A stretch of 64,000 nucleotides of DNA from Adiantum capillus-veneris (Eukaryota; Streptophyta; Polypodiopsida; Polypodiales; Pteridaceae): positions 125,759,518 through 125,823,517 of the forward strand of contig CM043968.1 in NCBI GenBank assembly GCA_014529385.2, written 5' to 3'. Shown piece after piece: positions 23,601 to 34,175 of the stretch. The notes beneath the pieces were generated by a model. It did not search any database. It saw only the letters and a program-made list of their open reading frames with translations, and was not told where the DNA came from. Made by a program: the position numbers and the translations under genes. The number at the start of each line of letters is the position of its first letter. The first letter of the stretch is position 1.

Positions 23601-24419
23601 AAGATTCTAACTTATATAGAGTCCTTTAACTTAAAGACTTCACAAAAGATTCATTTTAAAACTATTTTATTATTCTTTATGCTTATCAAATCTGTTTTTC
23701 TTTATGAAAGCATGAGAATATTCTTTTGTTTTAACTTTTTCGATGTGTCTTTTTAAATTATTGTTTTTAGTTTATTTTCTTTTCATTATATTTTATTCTC
23801 AAATGATAATATGCAATGTGCACTTTTTACCTCATTATTTAAGTGGAGCTTTTTTTTTTTTTCTGCCAAGCTCACAATCATGAGTGTAGTGTATTAAACA
23901 TGTGAACAAAATTTACAACCGAGTCTTGAGGAGACATGTTGTACATTGAAGACTTCACGAGTCCTTACTCAAGAAACTTTATTTGCACTACTAAACAAAC
24001 TCCTTTAGTTCTTCTTCATGATTTAAACTATTTATGATATAGAATATATAATTAATAATATAACATATATTTTTATTTTATTTTATTTTAAAGGATAATG
24101 TGCAATCTGCACTTTTCACCTTATTATTTAAGTGAGACTTTTTCTAATATATAAACCATTTGTAATCATATATGTATAACGAATCCTATAATTTTATATT
24201 AAAACATAACAAAAATTCCATGTGATCATAAGCAATCATTTAAACATACTCTCCATAAATCTCATTCCCCCTTAACTTAACAAGCCTTCGTGCCTCCTCA
24301 CCTTGTTTTAAAAGTGCTCAGTTGAGCTTGAATTTCATTAAACCAACAAAAAATACAAGCAACCCTGGTATATCCTTTGCACATGAAACTCCATAGAAAA
24401 ATACATCAAGGGGCCACAC
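20675..24419. other. Non-coding AT-rich DNA shared by units 1 and 2
   Basis: About 3.7 kb without a supported gene. Its first ~450 bp belong to a repeat seen three times in the window (here, 37,003 and 55,990). There is a compound GT/GC/AC/AT microsatellite at 22,888-22,941 and a GT/GTTT run at 23,057-23,092. A ~50-bp motif (ATATGCAATGTGCACTTTTT with ATTATTTAAGTGGAG) occurs at 23,810 and again at 24,100, a direct repeat about 290 bp apart that is also preserved in unit 2. Open frames here (up to 88 codons) show no family resemblance. Confidence 0.55.
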
Positions 24420-25102
24420 TTCCACGACTACTCTTTCTTAAGAAGTTTGCAATTCTTATTCCTTCTACAATGGATTTTCCATCAGCATGTTTCCAAAACA
24501 ACATTTGTCTCGCGAGGCTCGCATTTTTTTTGAAAGAGTAGCTCGTTCTTGGATTGCCAAATTTCTCTCAATATTATAGCTCTTACAATGCAGATCCTCT
24601 TTGTCAATGCGTCTAGAGCCCAAGGTCTAAAGAAGGGAGTTTCCAAATGTGTGTACACATATCTGTTGATTTTGACTGTGAAGACTCTGATTGGGGTACA
24701 TCCCCCAAACAAGTGCGTGAGGCTTTCATCCAGGTGCTTGCATCTCATGCATTGACCTTCGGTCAAGCCTCTTTCTTTAGCTTTAACTCCAATTGGAAAG
24801 AATCCAAAGAGTAATTTCCAAAGGAAAACTGTCTCTCTCTTCGCATTTGGCTTCTAGATGTTTCCAACTACTTGACTCCACTTACTAACTACCCATTTTT
24901 TGTTGAGGTGTTCTATCTAGACCTCTATAGAGCAAAGCTTTTCATAAATTGTTTTGGTCTTTGGCGAGAAGAATTTTTTTTCACCAGGCAACTTCTAGGC
25001 TTTCGAATCAAGCGGTGTTGAGCAAGAAGGGTTAGGTTTAAAACTTTTTCGTGTAATCTTCCAATGAGGATCTCCTCCTGGAGTGAGAGATTGTTGCACT
25101 GC
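24420..25102 (-). pseudogene. L1-type LINE, C-terminal RVT zinc-finger region (unit 1)
   Basis: On the minus strand the frame at 24,766-24,482 reads MTEGQCMRCKHLDESLTHLF followed by GGCTPIRVF. This is the zinc-binding tail found at the C-terminus of plant L1-type LINE reverse transcriptases (CxxC...ESxxHLFxxC...W). The last part (RICIVRAIILREIWQSKNEL) also fits this domain. It is the downstream continuation of the RT at 26,992-26,134, from which it is separated by the solo LTR at 25,108-25,817. A second copy lies at 40,818-41,292. Confidence 0.75.
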
Positions 25103-25107
25103 TTTAG

Positions 25108-25817
25108 TGTTAGGAAATAAGACGTAGCTAAATAGATAATTGATTAGATTACTTAATGGAGAGAGACAGATTTATATACACGAGATTATAGAGTAGAGAG
25201 AGAGAGAGAGAGAGAGAGAGTACACACGATATACGTGGTTCACCCAATGTGGGCTACGTCCACGGGAAAGCAGCCACTCAATGGCTTTAGTACTTCAAAA
25301 CAAGAAGTAGTTTACAAAGGGATTATACCCTTAATGGAGCTCCCGCCTTGCTTCACTCTTACCACCTCACACTATGAAGTGTGTGTAGAAATGGCCTCCT
25401 TTTATAGGCCAAAAGGGCTGCCCTCTCTTATGAGAGACAACCATGTGTAGCTACCCTTGTGCGAATAAGTCCAAATCGGACCCTCCAATTAGCCACCGGC
25501 CATTGACTTCCGATCACCGGCCACCGGCCATTGACTACCGACCACCGGCCAACCGACCGGTTGTTTTACGACCACTTTCCGGCCGCCGTCCGGCCATAAT
25601 ATTCCGGCGAAAAAAAAGTCTCGGGGGCGGAGGAAGTCTCGAGGGCCTCCGCTCCCGAGGCCTTTAAAGTTGCCCCTGATTCTTGTCCGTGAAAATTTTG
25701 GTTTCCGGTGAGTGATTTTCCTTCACGCACGATGGCTTCTCCTCATAATGGGGGCGTTACAAATGTGCGCTTTTACCACATAAAATTACAAGGGTAAATC
25801 AGGCTCCATACTTAACA
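25108..25817 (-). mobile_element. Solo LTR, private to unit 1
   Basis: 710 bp beginning TGTTAGGAAATAAG and ending CTTAACA, with a perfect 5-bp target duplication TTTAG at 25,103-25,107 and 25,818-25,822. The paralogous site in unit 2 (near 41,524, CTTTAGATGCTCC) is empty with a single TTTAG, which proves insertion. A TATA box reads TATAAAAGGAGGCC on the minus strand (about 25,412-25,399), so the parent element was transcribed leftward. The LTR carries a GA microsatellite (25,195-25,220) and short GC-rich CCACCGGCCATTGAC repeats (25,493-25,555). No internal domain remains, as expected after LTR-LTR recombination. Confidence 0.9.
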
Positions 25818-25822
25818 TTTAG

Positions 25823-26992
25823 ATGCTCCAAAGTTTTCCAGTTACCTTTTTTATGATCCCAAAGTGAACCAATGCATTAAATCCCTCGTTGTTAAGATTC
25901 TTGTCTATTTCAATCCAGTGGTCATTAAGGCCCAAGCCTTCCACTATGGGGCCCCAAGGAGACTAGTGTCTTGATGTACTCTTCCAGTACCTAGTCTCTT
26001 CCTTCCACATGAGCACATCTGCGGCTTGACCACATTTATCTATAAATTTCCCAGTAAATCCACCTAGTTGATTTCTAACCCCGATGGGGGGTGAAGCATG
26101 TTTTGTATGCTGAGGTTGGACTATGAGTTACCTTTAGACCTCATGCGGGCTTCCATTTACCATTTCCCTTTTCATACAAGCCCATTTATCTTCTGATATG
26201 GCAAGGGCACAAAAGAATTTAGTACATAAAGCCACATAATGGGTGACAAGGTCCAAGAATCCCAGTCCACCTTGAGCTTTTGGTGTAGCAATAGCCACCC
26301 ATTTACCCCATTGCTTGCACAAATGACCAAGTAATCCTATTATACACTTTATCTAAGTCTAGTTGCAGTAAGATACATTCATGTTTCTTGAACTTGGCAT
26401 AGTACCTACCAATCATGGCTGCCAGGATGTTGTCATATATTGATCTACCTTTACTAAATCCATGCTCGTGGGGAGAGATAGAATCTGCTAACACTGGGGT
26501 CATTCTTTCTGCAATGAGTTTAGCCAACACCGTGTACACCACTGTCATCATTGTGATAGGTCTTGAGTGCTTGAGTTGAGAGCATGCTAATTGCTTGGGG
26601 ATGATCTTTATTATTCCTTTCTTCACACTTGATTCAAGCATACCTTCAGTAAAGGCATTGTTAACCAAATCCAAGAAAGATGGGCGCATAACTTTCCAAA
26701 ACTCTTGACAAAACTCGGTTGTGATAAAATCCCATCCTGGCGACTTTCCTTTGCCCAGCTTTTTGAGTGTCTTCCAACACTCATCCAGAGTAAAGGGCAT
26801 TTCTAAGTAGTTGAAAATATTTTCCCTGGCTTCACTCAGTATAGGAGAGGGAGAATCTTCCTTTCTGTGAGTGCGCGTGTGCACGAATGCGTGCATGTGT
26901 GGTGCGGTGCAATGCGTGCGGGGAAGGGGAGAAGCATGAGAAAGTGGGTGGAGTAACCTCTGGAAGTAGTGAGTGAGGTGCTCCTTATTCAT
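25823..26992 (-). pseudogene. L1-type LINE reverse transcriptase, internally deleted (unit 1)
   Basis: The minus-strand frame 26,992-26,303 (229 codons) holds the RT N-terminal half: LKKLGKGKSPGWDFITTEFC, LKHSRPITMMTVVYTVLAKL, HEHGFSKGRSIYDNILAA and LLQLDLDKVYNRITWSFVQA. The text then jumps into the distal LINE segment KWVAIATPKAQGGLGFLDLV (26,322-26,134), so the catalytic palm with YxDD is deleted. The first ~60 codons (26,992 to about 26,810) are low-complexity (HTRTHR) and probably not native. Further degenerate linker text runs to 25,823. Non-LTR elements of this type reverse-transcribe at a nicked target; this copy cannot. Confidence 0.82.
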
Positions 26993-28099
26993 ATGTATAT
27001 AATGAATAAGGGCATGTACACATGGTGGGTATGCGACCGGGAGGTCTCCACCTTTCTAGCTATAAGGAAATGAACTCAAAGATTTAGGATAAATCCTTGG
27101 GCTTACAAACATGTAAAACACTATCTCAAAAGCATTTAAAATTGGTATTTTTAAAATTTTAAGCATAGCAAACCTATAGCTAGGAACTCTCAAAATTGTA
27201 AGTCGGGTAAAAATGACACTGCTATCCTCTCTAAAAGATTCACTTCCACTTCAAGTTGTAAAAATAATTGGATGGTTTTTAGTAATCATTAAAGCTAAAG
27301 AATTTACCGTAACCTCCTAGATATTTATTACATATTTACAAAAAAGCACAAAATTCACCCAAAAATGATAAAATTGACCAACCAAGGTGGTCAAGTGCTA
27401 GGGGAGGCTATCATTGACCTGCTAGGGACACAACTAATAGCAAGGGTTCCATCTTGAGCCTAGGGGGTTGCTTGAGCTGCAAGCAATTTCCATTTTCAGC
27501 CTGTGAGAGTGTGTGAGTGCCAGAAAAACTATAAATAGGACCCTATGCTTCTCATTTTCACTTAGACTCATAGTCTTGGCAATAAATCTCTTGTGCGAAA
27601 GAGATTCCTCACAAGAATCACTAAGAGAGAAAAATCTAAGTGATTAAGCGAGGTAATTATATGCTAATCTCAATTCATTAGCAATTTATATCTAATTTTT
27701 CTTAATTAATTTATTAATTAAAGAAGATTAGATTATTCTCTACTATCAAACATCTAGTATACATTATTTATATGCTAATTACTTAATCTTAATAAAGATT
27801 AACAACCTACTTAATTACTGACCCTAATTAAGATTAAAATTGATTAATTTTTTTTTCTTAATTAATGATAATTATATTAAACAAGCTTAGATAGTTCTAA
27901 GATAATTATTAGAGCTTAATCATACTATTAATACTCTAAGAAAATTATATCATAATTTTTTGATTAATTTTTATAAATGTTTAGATAGATTATCTATTTT
28001 TATCTATAAAACTAATGGGAAATTTAGTAAAACAACTTAAAAAATCACAAGATAACTATTAAAGCTAGAAAAATTTGTTAAAAGAACGGGGTGGTTTTT
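26993..28099. other. AT-rich DNA, no gene
   Basis: Very AT-rich, with many TTAATTAA and GATAATTAT runs from 27,640 on. There is a T/A-rich leader and no open frame of note. Confidence 0.5.
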
Positions 28100-28463
28100 T
28101 TTACTAATAAAAGTATAATCTAGCTATTTAATAAAGCCAAAACATACTAATTTTAGCTGAAAATAAAAGGGAGAAATGGGCTAATCAAGTTAGATAATTA
28201 TCAAAGTTAGTAAACATCATACGTAAGCCATGATAATTAGTTTATAGTCAAAATTTTAATATAGCTATTTAATTAAGTCAAAATAGACTGATTTAAGCTA
28301 AAAATAAATAGGAGAAATCAGCTAATGAAATTAGATAATTATAAGATATTTATCAAAGTTAGTAAAAATCATAATTAAGCTATGCTAATTAGCTTATAAT
28401 TAGAAAGTTAATCTAGATATTTAATTAAGTCAAAAAAAATTGATTATAGCTAAAACTAAAGGG
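28100..28463. repeat. ~153-bp AT-rich tandem repeats (unit 1)
   Basis: A unit beginning TAGCTATTTAATTAAGTCAAA and containing TTTAGCTAAAAATAAAAGGG and TATTTATCAAAGTTAGTAAA recurs at about 28,110, 28,262 and 28,416, a period of about 153 bp; the last copy is truncated by the gypsy LTR at 28,464. The same array is seen in unit 2 at 43,053-43,450. Confidence 0.75.
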
Positions 28464-29190
28464 TGTATGGGTGCCCCGAACTTTGGGTGATGGGTTTCCA
28501 CCCTGTTTATAAATAACGAAGGGTGTTGTTGTTTCACCCATGAATAGGTGTGCTTGAGACAAGTGGAGTACGTGTCAGGGTTGTCAAGATATATTATAAG
28601 TGACCGTACCTTATCTCAAGTTTTAAATATGTTTGTTTTCTAAAAGACTGTTTTCAATGCTGATTTTCATGACTTGTCTTAATAAATTACTGTGCGGAAA
28701 AGTTAAAAAGGAAACCATTATTTTAAATAAGAAAACACAAGTGGTACTAATTAGGAAACAAAAGAATCATGTGTGAGTGCAGGGTGGTAAGTGGGGATTG
28801 ACTAAGGAAGTCAATCATGGATGGGTAGTCAAGTAAGTATCCATTCCAACGCACTAAAAACATTTAGAATACCTCTCCAATTGGAAGAGGAGTTCACCAG
28901 CGTATGTGCCCTCACATATATTAAGGGGTAAAAAGTGCTGGTTGAGAATACCTTAGCCCAAATTGTGGAAGTTATAGGGCTAAAAACAGTTTTGGATTTT
29001 TAAGATGTTGTTCCGTTTTCGTTGTGAGACGGGACTAGGTCTTCTTCTAGGGCTATAGACCCAAGCCATTGTCAATAATAAAGGTCTATTCCTTGGACCC
29101 TTCTTACTTAAAGACTCTGACTCATATAGGCCTAGAGACTTGTCAAGGAACCCATCGCAATTTTGGTATTGGTGGGTTGGGGATCTCACA
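28464..29190 (+). repeat. 5' LTR of gypsy element (unit 1)
   Basis: About 727 bp from TGTATGGGTGCCCC to GGGGATCTCACA, followed after two bases by a perfect initiator-Met primer site. The start is supported by the break in the AT repeats and by the copy at 44,517-45,503. A TATA-like TATAAATAA lies near 28,507. The AATTCTTACTTAAAGACTC-type R/U5 region follows. No 3' LTR was found downstream within the duplication. Confidence 0.75.
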
Positions 29191-29192
29191 AG

Positions 29193-29204
29193 TGGTATCA
29201 GAGC
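29193..29204 (+). promoter_or_regulatory. Primer-binding site, initiator-Met tRNA type
   Basis: TGGTATCAGAGC is the classic plant LTR-retrotransposon site complementary to the 3' end of initiator-Met tRNA, all twelve bases kept, two bases inside the LTR end. The unit 2 copy (45,506-45,517) has one change (TGGTATCAAAGC). Confidence 0.9.
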
Positions 29205-29301
29205 AAGGTTAACTAAGGTCTTGGACCTAGAGAAAAAACATTACGGTACTAGGGAAAATTGGGTTTTGACAAAAGAAATTAAAAATGTGTGTAATTGAAA
29301 T

Positions 29302-29706
29302 GTGAGAGAGAAAGACAAAAGAGAAATATTGTCCCCATCTGTGCAGGAAGAATTCCATCATCCCTTCCTCAAGTTTTTGGTCTTCAACATCATGTCTATG
29401 GGAGCATGCACATCCCAAAGATACACAGTGGGGAAGAGTGTAATGAAGCTATTGGATTACATGTTTTCCCCACCCACTTGGAGAATTAGCTAGGGAAGGT
29501 CTAGTGGAGTGTTTCTCATAGATGCGGGAGAGCTAGAAGAGTTTTCTTTAAATCTCAAAAGACTCAAGTGGGCCAAGGAGCTTGGAGTAATTGAAGTATA
29601 CTTTTTCATAGGAACGGAGGATCCAAATGAAACTTTGGTATTAGATGGTGGTGTTTTAGTGTCACAAAATCAATGGGCATTTGATCAAGTAACTACCATA
29701 GTCTAG
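29302..29706 (+). pseudogene. Unknown ORF in the gypsy leader, upstream of gag (unit 1)
   Basis: A 135-codon frame from ATG 29,302 with one TAG near 29,491 lies between the primer site and gag. The text is protein-like: FHHPFLKFLVFNIMSMGACT, MKLLDYMFSPPTWRIS, then VFLIDAGELEEFSLNLKRLK and YFFIGTEDPNETLVLDGG. In unit 2 the codon equivalent to the TAG is TGG (Trp), but unit 2 has its own TGA and other breaks later. The two copies thus carry different lesions in a formerly open frame, which argues for a real ancestral protein. A canonical AATAAAG follows at 29,890. I do not recognise the family. Confidence 0.5.
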
Positions 29707-30084
29707 CCAGGAAAAAAATAGGCCTACGTGTGTAAGCCCTAGCTTTAGAGGGCCAAGAGATGTGTATTTTGTGATCCTGTATCCAACCCACCCATGGTGC
29801 ATAGGCTTTTTATATAGGAGTGTTGATGTCCTTGTACATATTAGATTTCTTGTATCATTCATTGTATATACCATATGTCATGTTTATTGAAATAAAGATT
29901 AGTGGATTTACTGTTTGATCATTGCAATGTGAATGAAGTGCTAAATGTTTTGACATAAGTAAAGTAGAGAAAAATTCAATAAACACTAAACTCCCTAAGA
30001 TAATCCCAGGGTAACCCTCGCATAAACGGCCTCTACACTATTACACAATAAAAAAAAATACTATTAAAGCAAGTCCAACTCCCT
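29707..30084 (+). other. Untranslated leader between ORF and gag
   Basis: No frame. Contains AATAAAG at 29,890 and a conserved block (CTCCCTAAGATAATCCCAGGG) that is also in unit 2 at 46,320. Confidence 0.4.
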
Positions 30085-30744
30085 GTCTTTAAGGGAGAAG
30101 GGCCCAATCTAGAGCAAGATGTAGAAGCATGGTTAGAGTCTATGGATAATTATTTCATAGCCGGAAGAACTTATCAAGAAAACCAAACAATGTTGGGTAT
30201 GTTCCGTCTCAACGGAGATGCCAAGTTGTGGTGGAAATAGCACTGCAGAGATAATCCTACTAATAAACCAACTTGGGAGAAGATGAAGCAGGCCATTATA
30301 GAACTTTATCTTCCTCCTGCTCGCCAAGCCATTAAGATGAATGAATTCTTTGGTCTACACCAGTTAGGACTTTCATTGGAGGAGTACTATACAAAGTTTG
30401 TGTCTTTACAATGTTATGCTCCTCATATAACCATGGAACAACAAATTGCATGATTTTGTCAACGTCTCAACAAGCCCCTAAGCACACGTCTCAAAGCCGT
30501 GAGACCTATATCAATCCAGGATGCCCTTCTTAGGGCCAAACCTCTTGCAAATGAAGGAAACAACCCCACCAAAAAGTATCATAACTATAACAACTATAGA
30601 GGAAGAGCTAGAGGAAATTTTCACCAAGGAAGTCAACGGCGTACAGTAACTACTGCAGCAACTCTGAATCAAACCTTCCCTGATATAAGATTAATGGATG
30701 CGGTCAGATGGGACACTACAATCACAACTATCCCCAAGATTTAG
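30085..30744 (+). pseudogene. gypsy gag remnant (unit 1)
   Basis: One continuous frame with only two stops (near 30,238 and 30,451) follows the Ty3/gypsy retrotransposon GAG capsid pattern: DVEAWLESMDNYFIAGRTYQ, MFRLNGDAKLWWK, WEKMKQAIIELYLPPARQAI, LGLSLEEYYTKFVSLQCYAP, then FCQRLNKPLSTRLKAV. The C-terminal part is basic and Asn/Arg-rich (NNYRGRARGNFHQGSQRR), as in nucleocapsid regions, but no CCHC knuckle is seen. The frame ends at 30,744. Unit 2 keeps only the first half (46,400-46,745). Confidence 0.82.
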
Positions 30745-30901
30745 ACCCTAGAGCTACGACTAGGCCTAATTGCCAACTTCAAGTCAACCAAGGTAACTTA
30801 CAAAGAGGAGGAAGAAATGGAATACGTGGCAAGGGAAGAGGAAGAGGAAGAGGTCCGAGGGCTTTGGCCTTCATCTAACAGTTTGACATAGCCTTCTATG
30901 A

Positions 30902-31110
30902 ATGGCGTTACTTAGAGCACTCCAAGATAAGGAGGGCTACATCTTTTCTAAAAGGAAATGCTCGAACATGGTGGTCCACTCTTCTTCCGAGAAAAGAAGC
31001 TCCAACCAAGTGGTTGAAATTCAAAAGGCTCTTTATTTCTTCTTGGCTGACCCAAGAATACGAACGGGATATATGAACCGCTTGGAACCAAGGGACTGAA
31101 TAGATATATC
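30902..31110 (+). pseudogene. Second, different gypsy gag fragment
   Basis: A frame here reads RRATSFLKGNARTWWSTLLP and then TKWLKFKRLFISSWLTQEYE, which again matches the GAG capsid motif (ARxWW...W.xFkxxFxxxF...). It is not a repeat of the 30,085-30,744 text, so it is from another gypsy lineage or a captured piece. A purine-rich stretch (GGAAGAGGAAGAGGAAGAGG, 30,834) precedes it. Only about 65 codons remain. Confidence 0.6.
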
Positions 31111-32069
31111 CTTGAGGGGCAAAGAGAGTTGTGAGTGAGATAGCAAAAGAATTTCATTATTCAAATTTTCTCTAAAAATTGACGTTTTGTTTTTTGTTAT
31201 ATATGACTTTTATTTGCATTATTTTGTTCATTTTTGCTTCAATTTTCTTTCCAACACATAGGAATAGGGTAATAGAAACCATAACCATCAAATTGAACTA
31301 AAAGGTCAGGGCAAAAAGGACTAAAAACCATATTTTGTGCAAAGAAGACCATAAGTCTGAAATTTTGAAAATTTGATGTTAGAGACCTGAAAGTTGTTCA
31401 AAACCAAAAAGAGGGTGCCAAACTGCCTCAAAAAACTCATCAAAAGAAAATTGAGAAGTTTTATTAGATTCTTTGGTGGAACATTGATTGTGATCCATGT
31501 CCCCTACAGGCATATTGAAGCAAAACTGAGACAAATTGATAGGTATTGCCTTCAATAAATTGAAACCAAATTTTGGGATCAATTTGTAACCAAAAAATTA
31601 CTCAAAAGCGAGAAATTGTGAAAAAATCACTTAGAGATAGCCCATCTGAGCAAAATTTAGGGGTTTTCAACTTGCTCTTATCCAAATCCTTTTTTTTTTC
31701 GGAAGAGGCTCCAAACATCGTAGCCTACTAGCTGACCAAATTTTGGGCCCCAAAGTGATAGAAGATGGATCGTGATCCATGTCCCCTATCTAAGATTTTT
31801 GGTAGAGACGTGTACAAACTGTAACATAGACCTATAGAAACATATTCCCAAAAAATATTTGCAGAAAGAATCCAAAACAAAGACCAAAAGGACCAAAAAT
31901 AGTCTGTGGTAAAAAATTAAAATGTTGGATTCTTCTTTTTGGATTCTTTTTGTAAGGAGGGACTCAACATGGGACTGGGACCACCCCAACCAACACCCAA
32001 AATGAAATTGTCTCACTTGAAGTATCAATTTTTTTTTAAAAAACAAGGTGCAAAAATCAAAAAGATGGT
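31111..32069. other. No gene seen
   Basis: AT-rich DNA missing from unit 2. GTGATCCATGTCCCCTA occurs at 31,491 and 31,771, a direct repeat about 280 bp apart. No open frame is convincing. Confidence 0.45.
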
Positions 32070-32768
32070 ATGGATTTCTACTACATGAACTTAGAGGAGA
32101 GGTCTAGTGAGTTCAAAGACCTAGTGCCCATGGACTATAGTGGTGTTGTTATTTTGATTGATGAGGGAATAATGTATCTAGTTGTGCAAAATCCATTTAT
32201 TGTGGACAAATGGGGAATGACATGCACAAAGGACAAAGTTGATGTAGAGCTAAAAAATAAGCCGCCTAAGTTAGATAAGCCAAATGCCAAGCTAAGGTGT
32301 GTGAAGAATGAAGCTAAATGAAACAACACAGCCAATACTCATGTGGGCTTGTACAAGTATGATAATGATGAACAAATGCATTATTACAAATGCGACAAAC
32401 CCTACATTAGAGAGTTGTTGTTGGAGCACAAAACATTGTACATTTTTACATAGACTCAGGGGAGAGATACCCACATAGTCATGCTTGATAAGTATGGGCA
32501 TAGGTACTTGACAATAGATCAAAGAGAATTGGAGAGGTATACATATTTTGAAGGCTCGCCCCATCAATATTATGTCACTCCTAGCATATTCAAACCTATT
32601 GTATCAAAGACTAGACCAAAGGCAAGACGATTGAGTCCAAGGAGATCAAGGATTGTTGACTTAATGAGCCAGCAAACTGTTATGCCCTTATTGAGTCTGC
32701 CTATGCTTGTCATCATTATGCCCATACCCTCATATCTATCTTATTGTGCCTCTTGTGGCATCATGTAA
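32070..32768 (+). pseudogene. Unknown ORF, PNA-motif family (copy 2, unit 1)
   Basis: One reading frame of 232 codons interrupted by two stops (32,319 and about 32,452). It contains LVPMDYSGVVILIDEGIMYL, then KVDVELKNKPPKLDKPNAKL and THVGLYKYDND, and a basic C-terminal part, SKTRPKARRLSPRRSRIVDL. The middle aligns with the ORF at 3,539-4,047, in the same motif order and with similar spacing. The C-terminal half recurs in unit 2 (46,745-47,111). It lies downstream of gypsy gag on the same strand. No catalytic motif, zinc finger or membrane segment is evident except a hydrophobic tail near the end. Family unknown. Confidence 0.55.
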
Positions 32769-32930
32769 CTGTTTGAAAATTTATAATGAAGAAGGTCTTT
32801 TTGGAGTAAATATATGTGTGCAATAGTTCATTATATTTTGCCTGTCCTTTATGCTTTCTCGTTCGATAATTGTGTTGTGTTCTAGGGGAAGAGAATCAAG
32901 TGTTAACTGCCCTTCATGATTTTCAACCAG

Positions 32931-34112
32931 AAGTATAGCATCGGCTTTGCTTGTTAGTTCATCAATTCCAACCCCCGCATTCCATGGGTATCCATTGTAA
33001 TTCCTAAATCATACTTTCAATTCTAACTCAGCCTCATAGGTCTTGCATTCATATTTGTTTGAGGGACTTGCCTCCTCCTTGAGCACAATTTCTTCATGAG
33101 AGATCTCCTTGTTTTTATTATTCCTCTCCTTATATGAATTGCAACACACATTTTGTTGCTTAATAGTGCAATCTTCACATACAAAACATTTTGTATCCCT
33201 CTAATAGATCCAACTATTATCAAGGAAAATCTTTTTTTGATCTCATCCAACATCGTGCATACAGTTGGTCGTTCTCCTGAGCAAGGAGCACCTTGCTTAC
33301 CCACTCTATGTGCTCCATACACCAAAACTCCTAACATGCCAAAGTGGATTTTGAAGAAATCTTCAATAACAATGGCAAGAGAAGGAGGTGTCTCTAACTT
33401 CTCTTTGGGAGTTTCAGGAATAACAATGTTTTTGGAACATCGCTCTTGTTCCTTCAACTCCTCTACATCCACGTTCTATTTCATGTCGTATACATTCCGG
33501 ATCATGGGCGTCAAATTTATCCTCTTTCAATGCATGGTCATGTTCTACCTTGCTCATGCGCTTCTTCAAAGCATTCAATCCCACAAGGGATCATTTACAT
33601 TCCTTGCTTCAAGTGGCATCAAATATGTTGTTTTCATCTCAAGTGTTCACTTGAGATTCTCATTCTTAACCAGAAGAACACTTCGCGTGCCATTCTCCAG
33701 TGCAAGTGCCCATAAGTCTTTACCTTGTTTGTTTACGATATGTTGCAATGATACCAAGTATGCCATGATCATGGTTTTTGATGTCATGGGGCTAAGTGGT
33801 TGTGTTGCTATCTCCACACTTAAGAGATTTTGGATCATTCTCAACAATGGTTGTGGACCTTGTTGAAGAAGGACCCTTGCAAGTGCCAGAAGACATGTAT
33901 GTAAAATAAGAGATTAGAGTCAACTCCCCCGAACATATTCACTTCAAAAATGGTGCTGCAAAAATTCCTTTCATAATTTTGAAATTTTTGTCTTTACATC
34001 AATGCGTAGAGGGCATCCCTCTTTGACTAAGGCTGTAGATCACCCAAATAAAATCTTGGATAAAGAAGTTATGATCAAAAGAGTGAATTGTTATCTACTA
34101 GGTCAAAAACCA

Positions 34113-34114
<2 letters not shown>
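32931..34114 (-). pseudogene. Spacer between duplication units with an unknown coding remnant
   Basis: This 1.2-kb stretch has no partner in the other unit. The minus strand keeps protein-like text in two frames: 33,847-33,647 (MTSKTMIMAYLVSLQHIVNK, LWALALENGTRSVLLVKNEN) and 33,472-33,023 (LAIVIEDFFKIHFGMLGVLV, TMLDEIKKRFSLIIVGSIRG), linked by charged, coil-like text near 33,520. The opposite strand has a 237-codon open frame (33,153-33,866) that I judge to be the antisense shadow because its composition is Cys/Phe/Ser-rich and featureless. Family unknown. Confidence 0.35.

Positions 34115-34162
<48 letters not shown>
34115..34162. repeat. (GA)24 microsatellite at the unit 2 left edge
   Basis: An uninterrupted GA tract ends 14 bp before the first base shared with unit 1 (34,176). 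Its position at the duplication boundary is notable. Confidence 0.9.
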
Positions 34163-34165
<3 letters not shown>

Positions 34166-34175
34166 AACATAGCCA

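Larger units (their letters stand above)
17412..32930 (+). repeat. Segmental duplication, unit 1 (~15.5 kb)
   Basis: This block is co-linear with 34,176-47,268. It begins at GGTTTTGCGATAAAGCC inside the copia A pol and ends at the CCTTCATGATTT text near 32,930, after which the two copies diverge abruptly. It contains the copia 3' half and LTR, GCACTT repeats, non-coding AT-rich DNA, the antisense LINE, 150-bp AT repeats, and the gypsy LTR, leader ORF, gag and unknown ORF. Similarity is high by eye throughout the shared segments (long identical runs with scattered changes). Events private to this unit include the copia B fragment and the solo LTR at 25,108. Confidence 0.88.

Noticed and set aside
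33153-33866. 237-codon plus-strand open frame, the longest in the window
   Set aside because: Its composition is featureless (Phe/Ser/Cys-rich) and it lies opposite more protein-like minus-strand text, so I read it as an antisense shadow.
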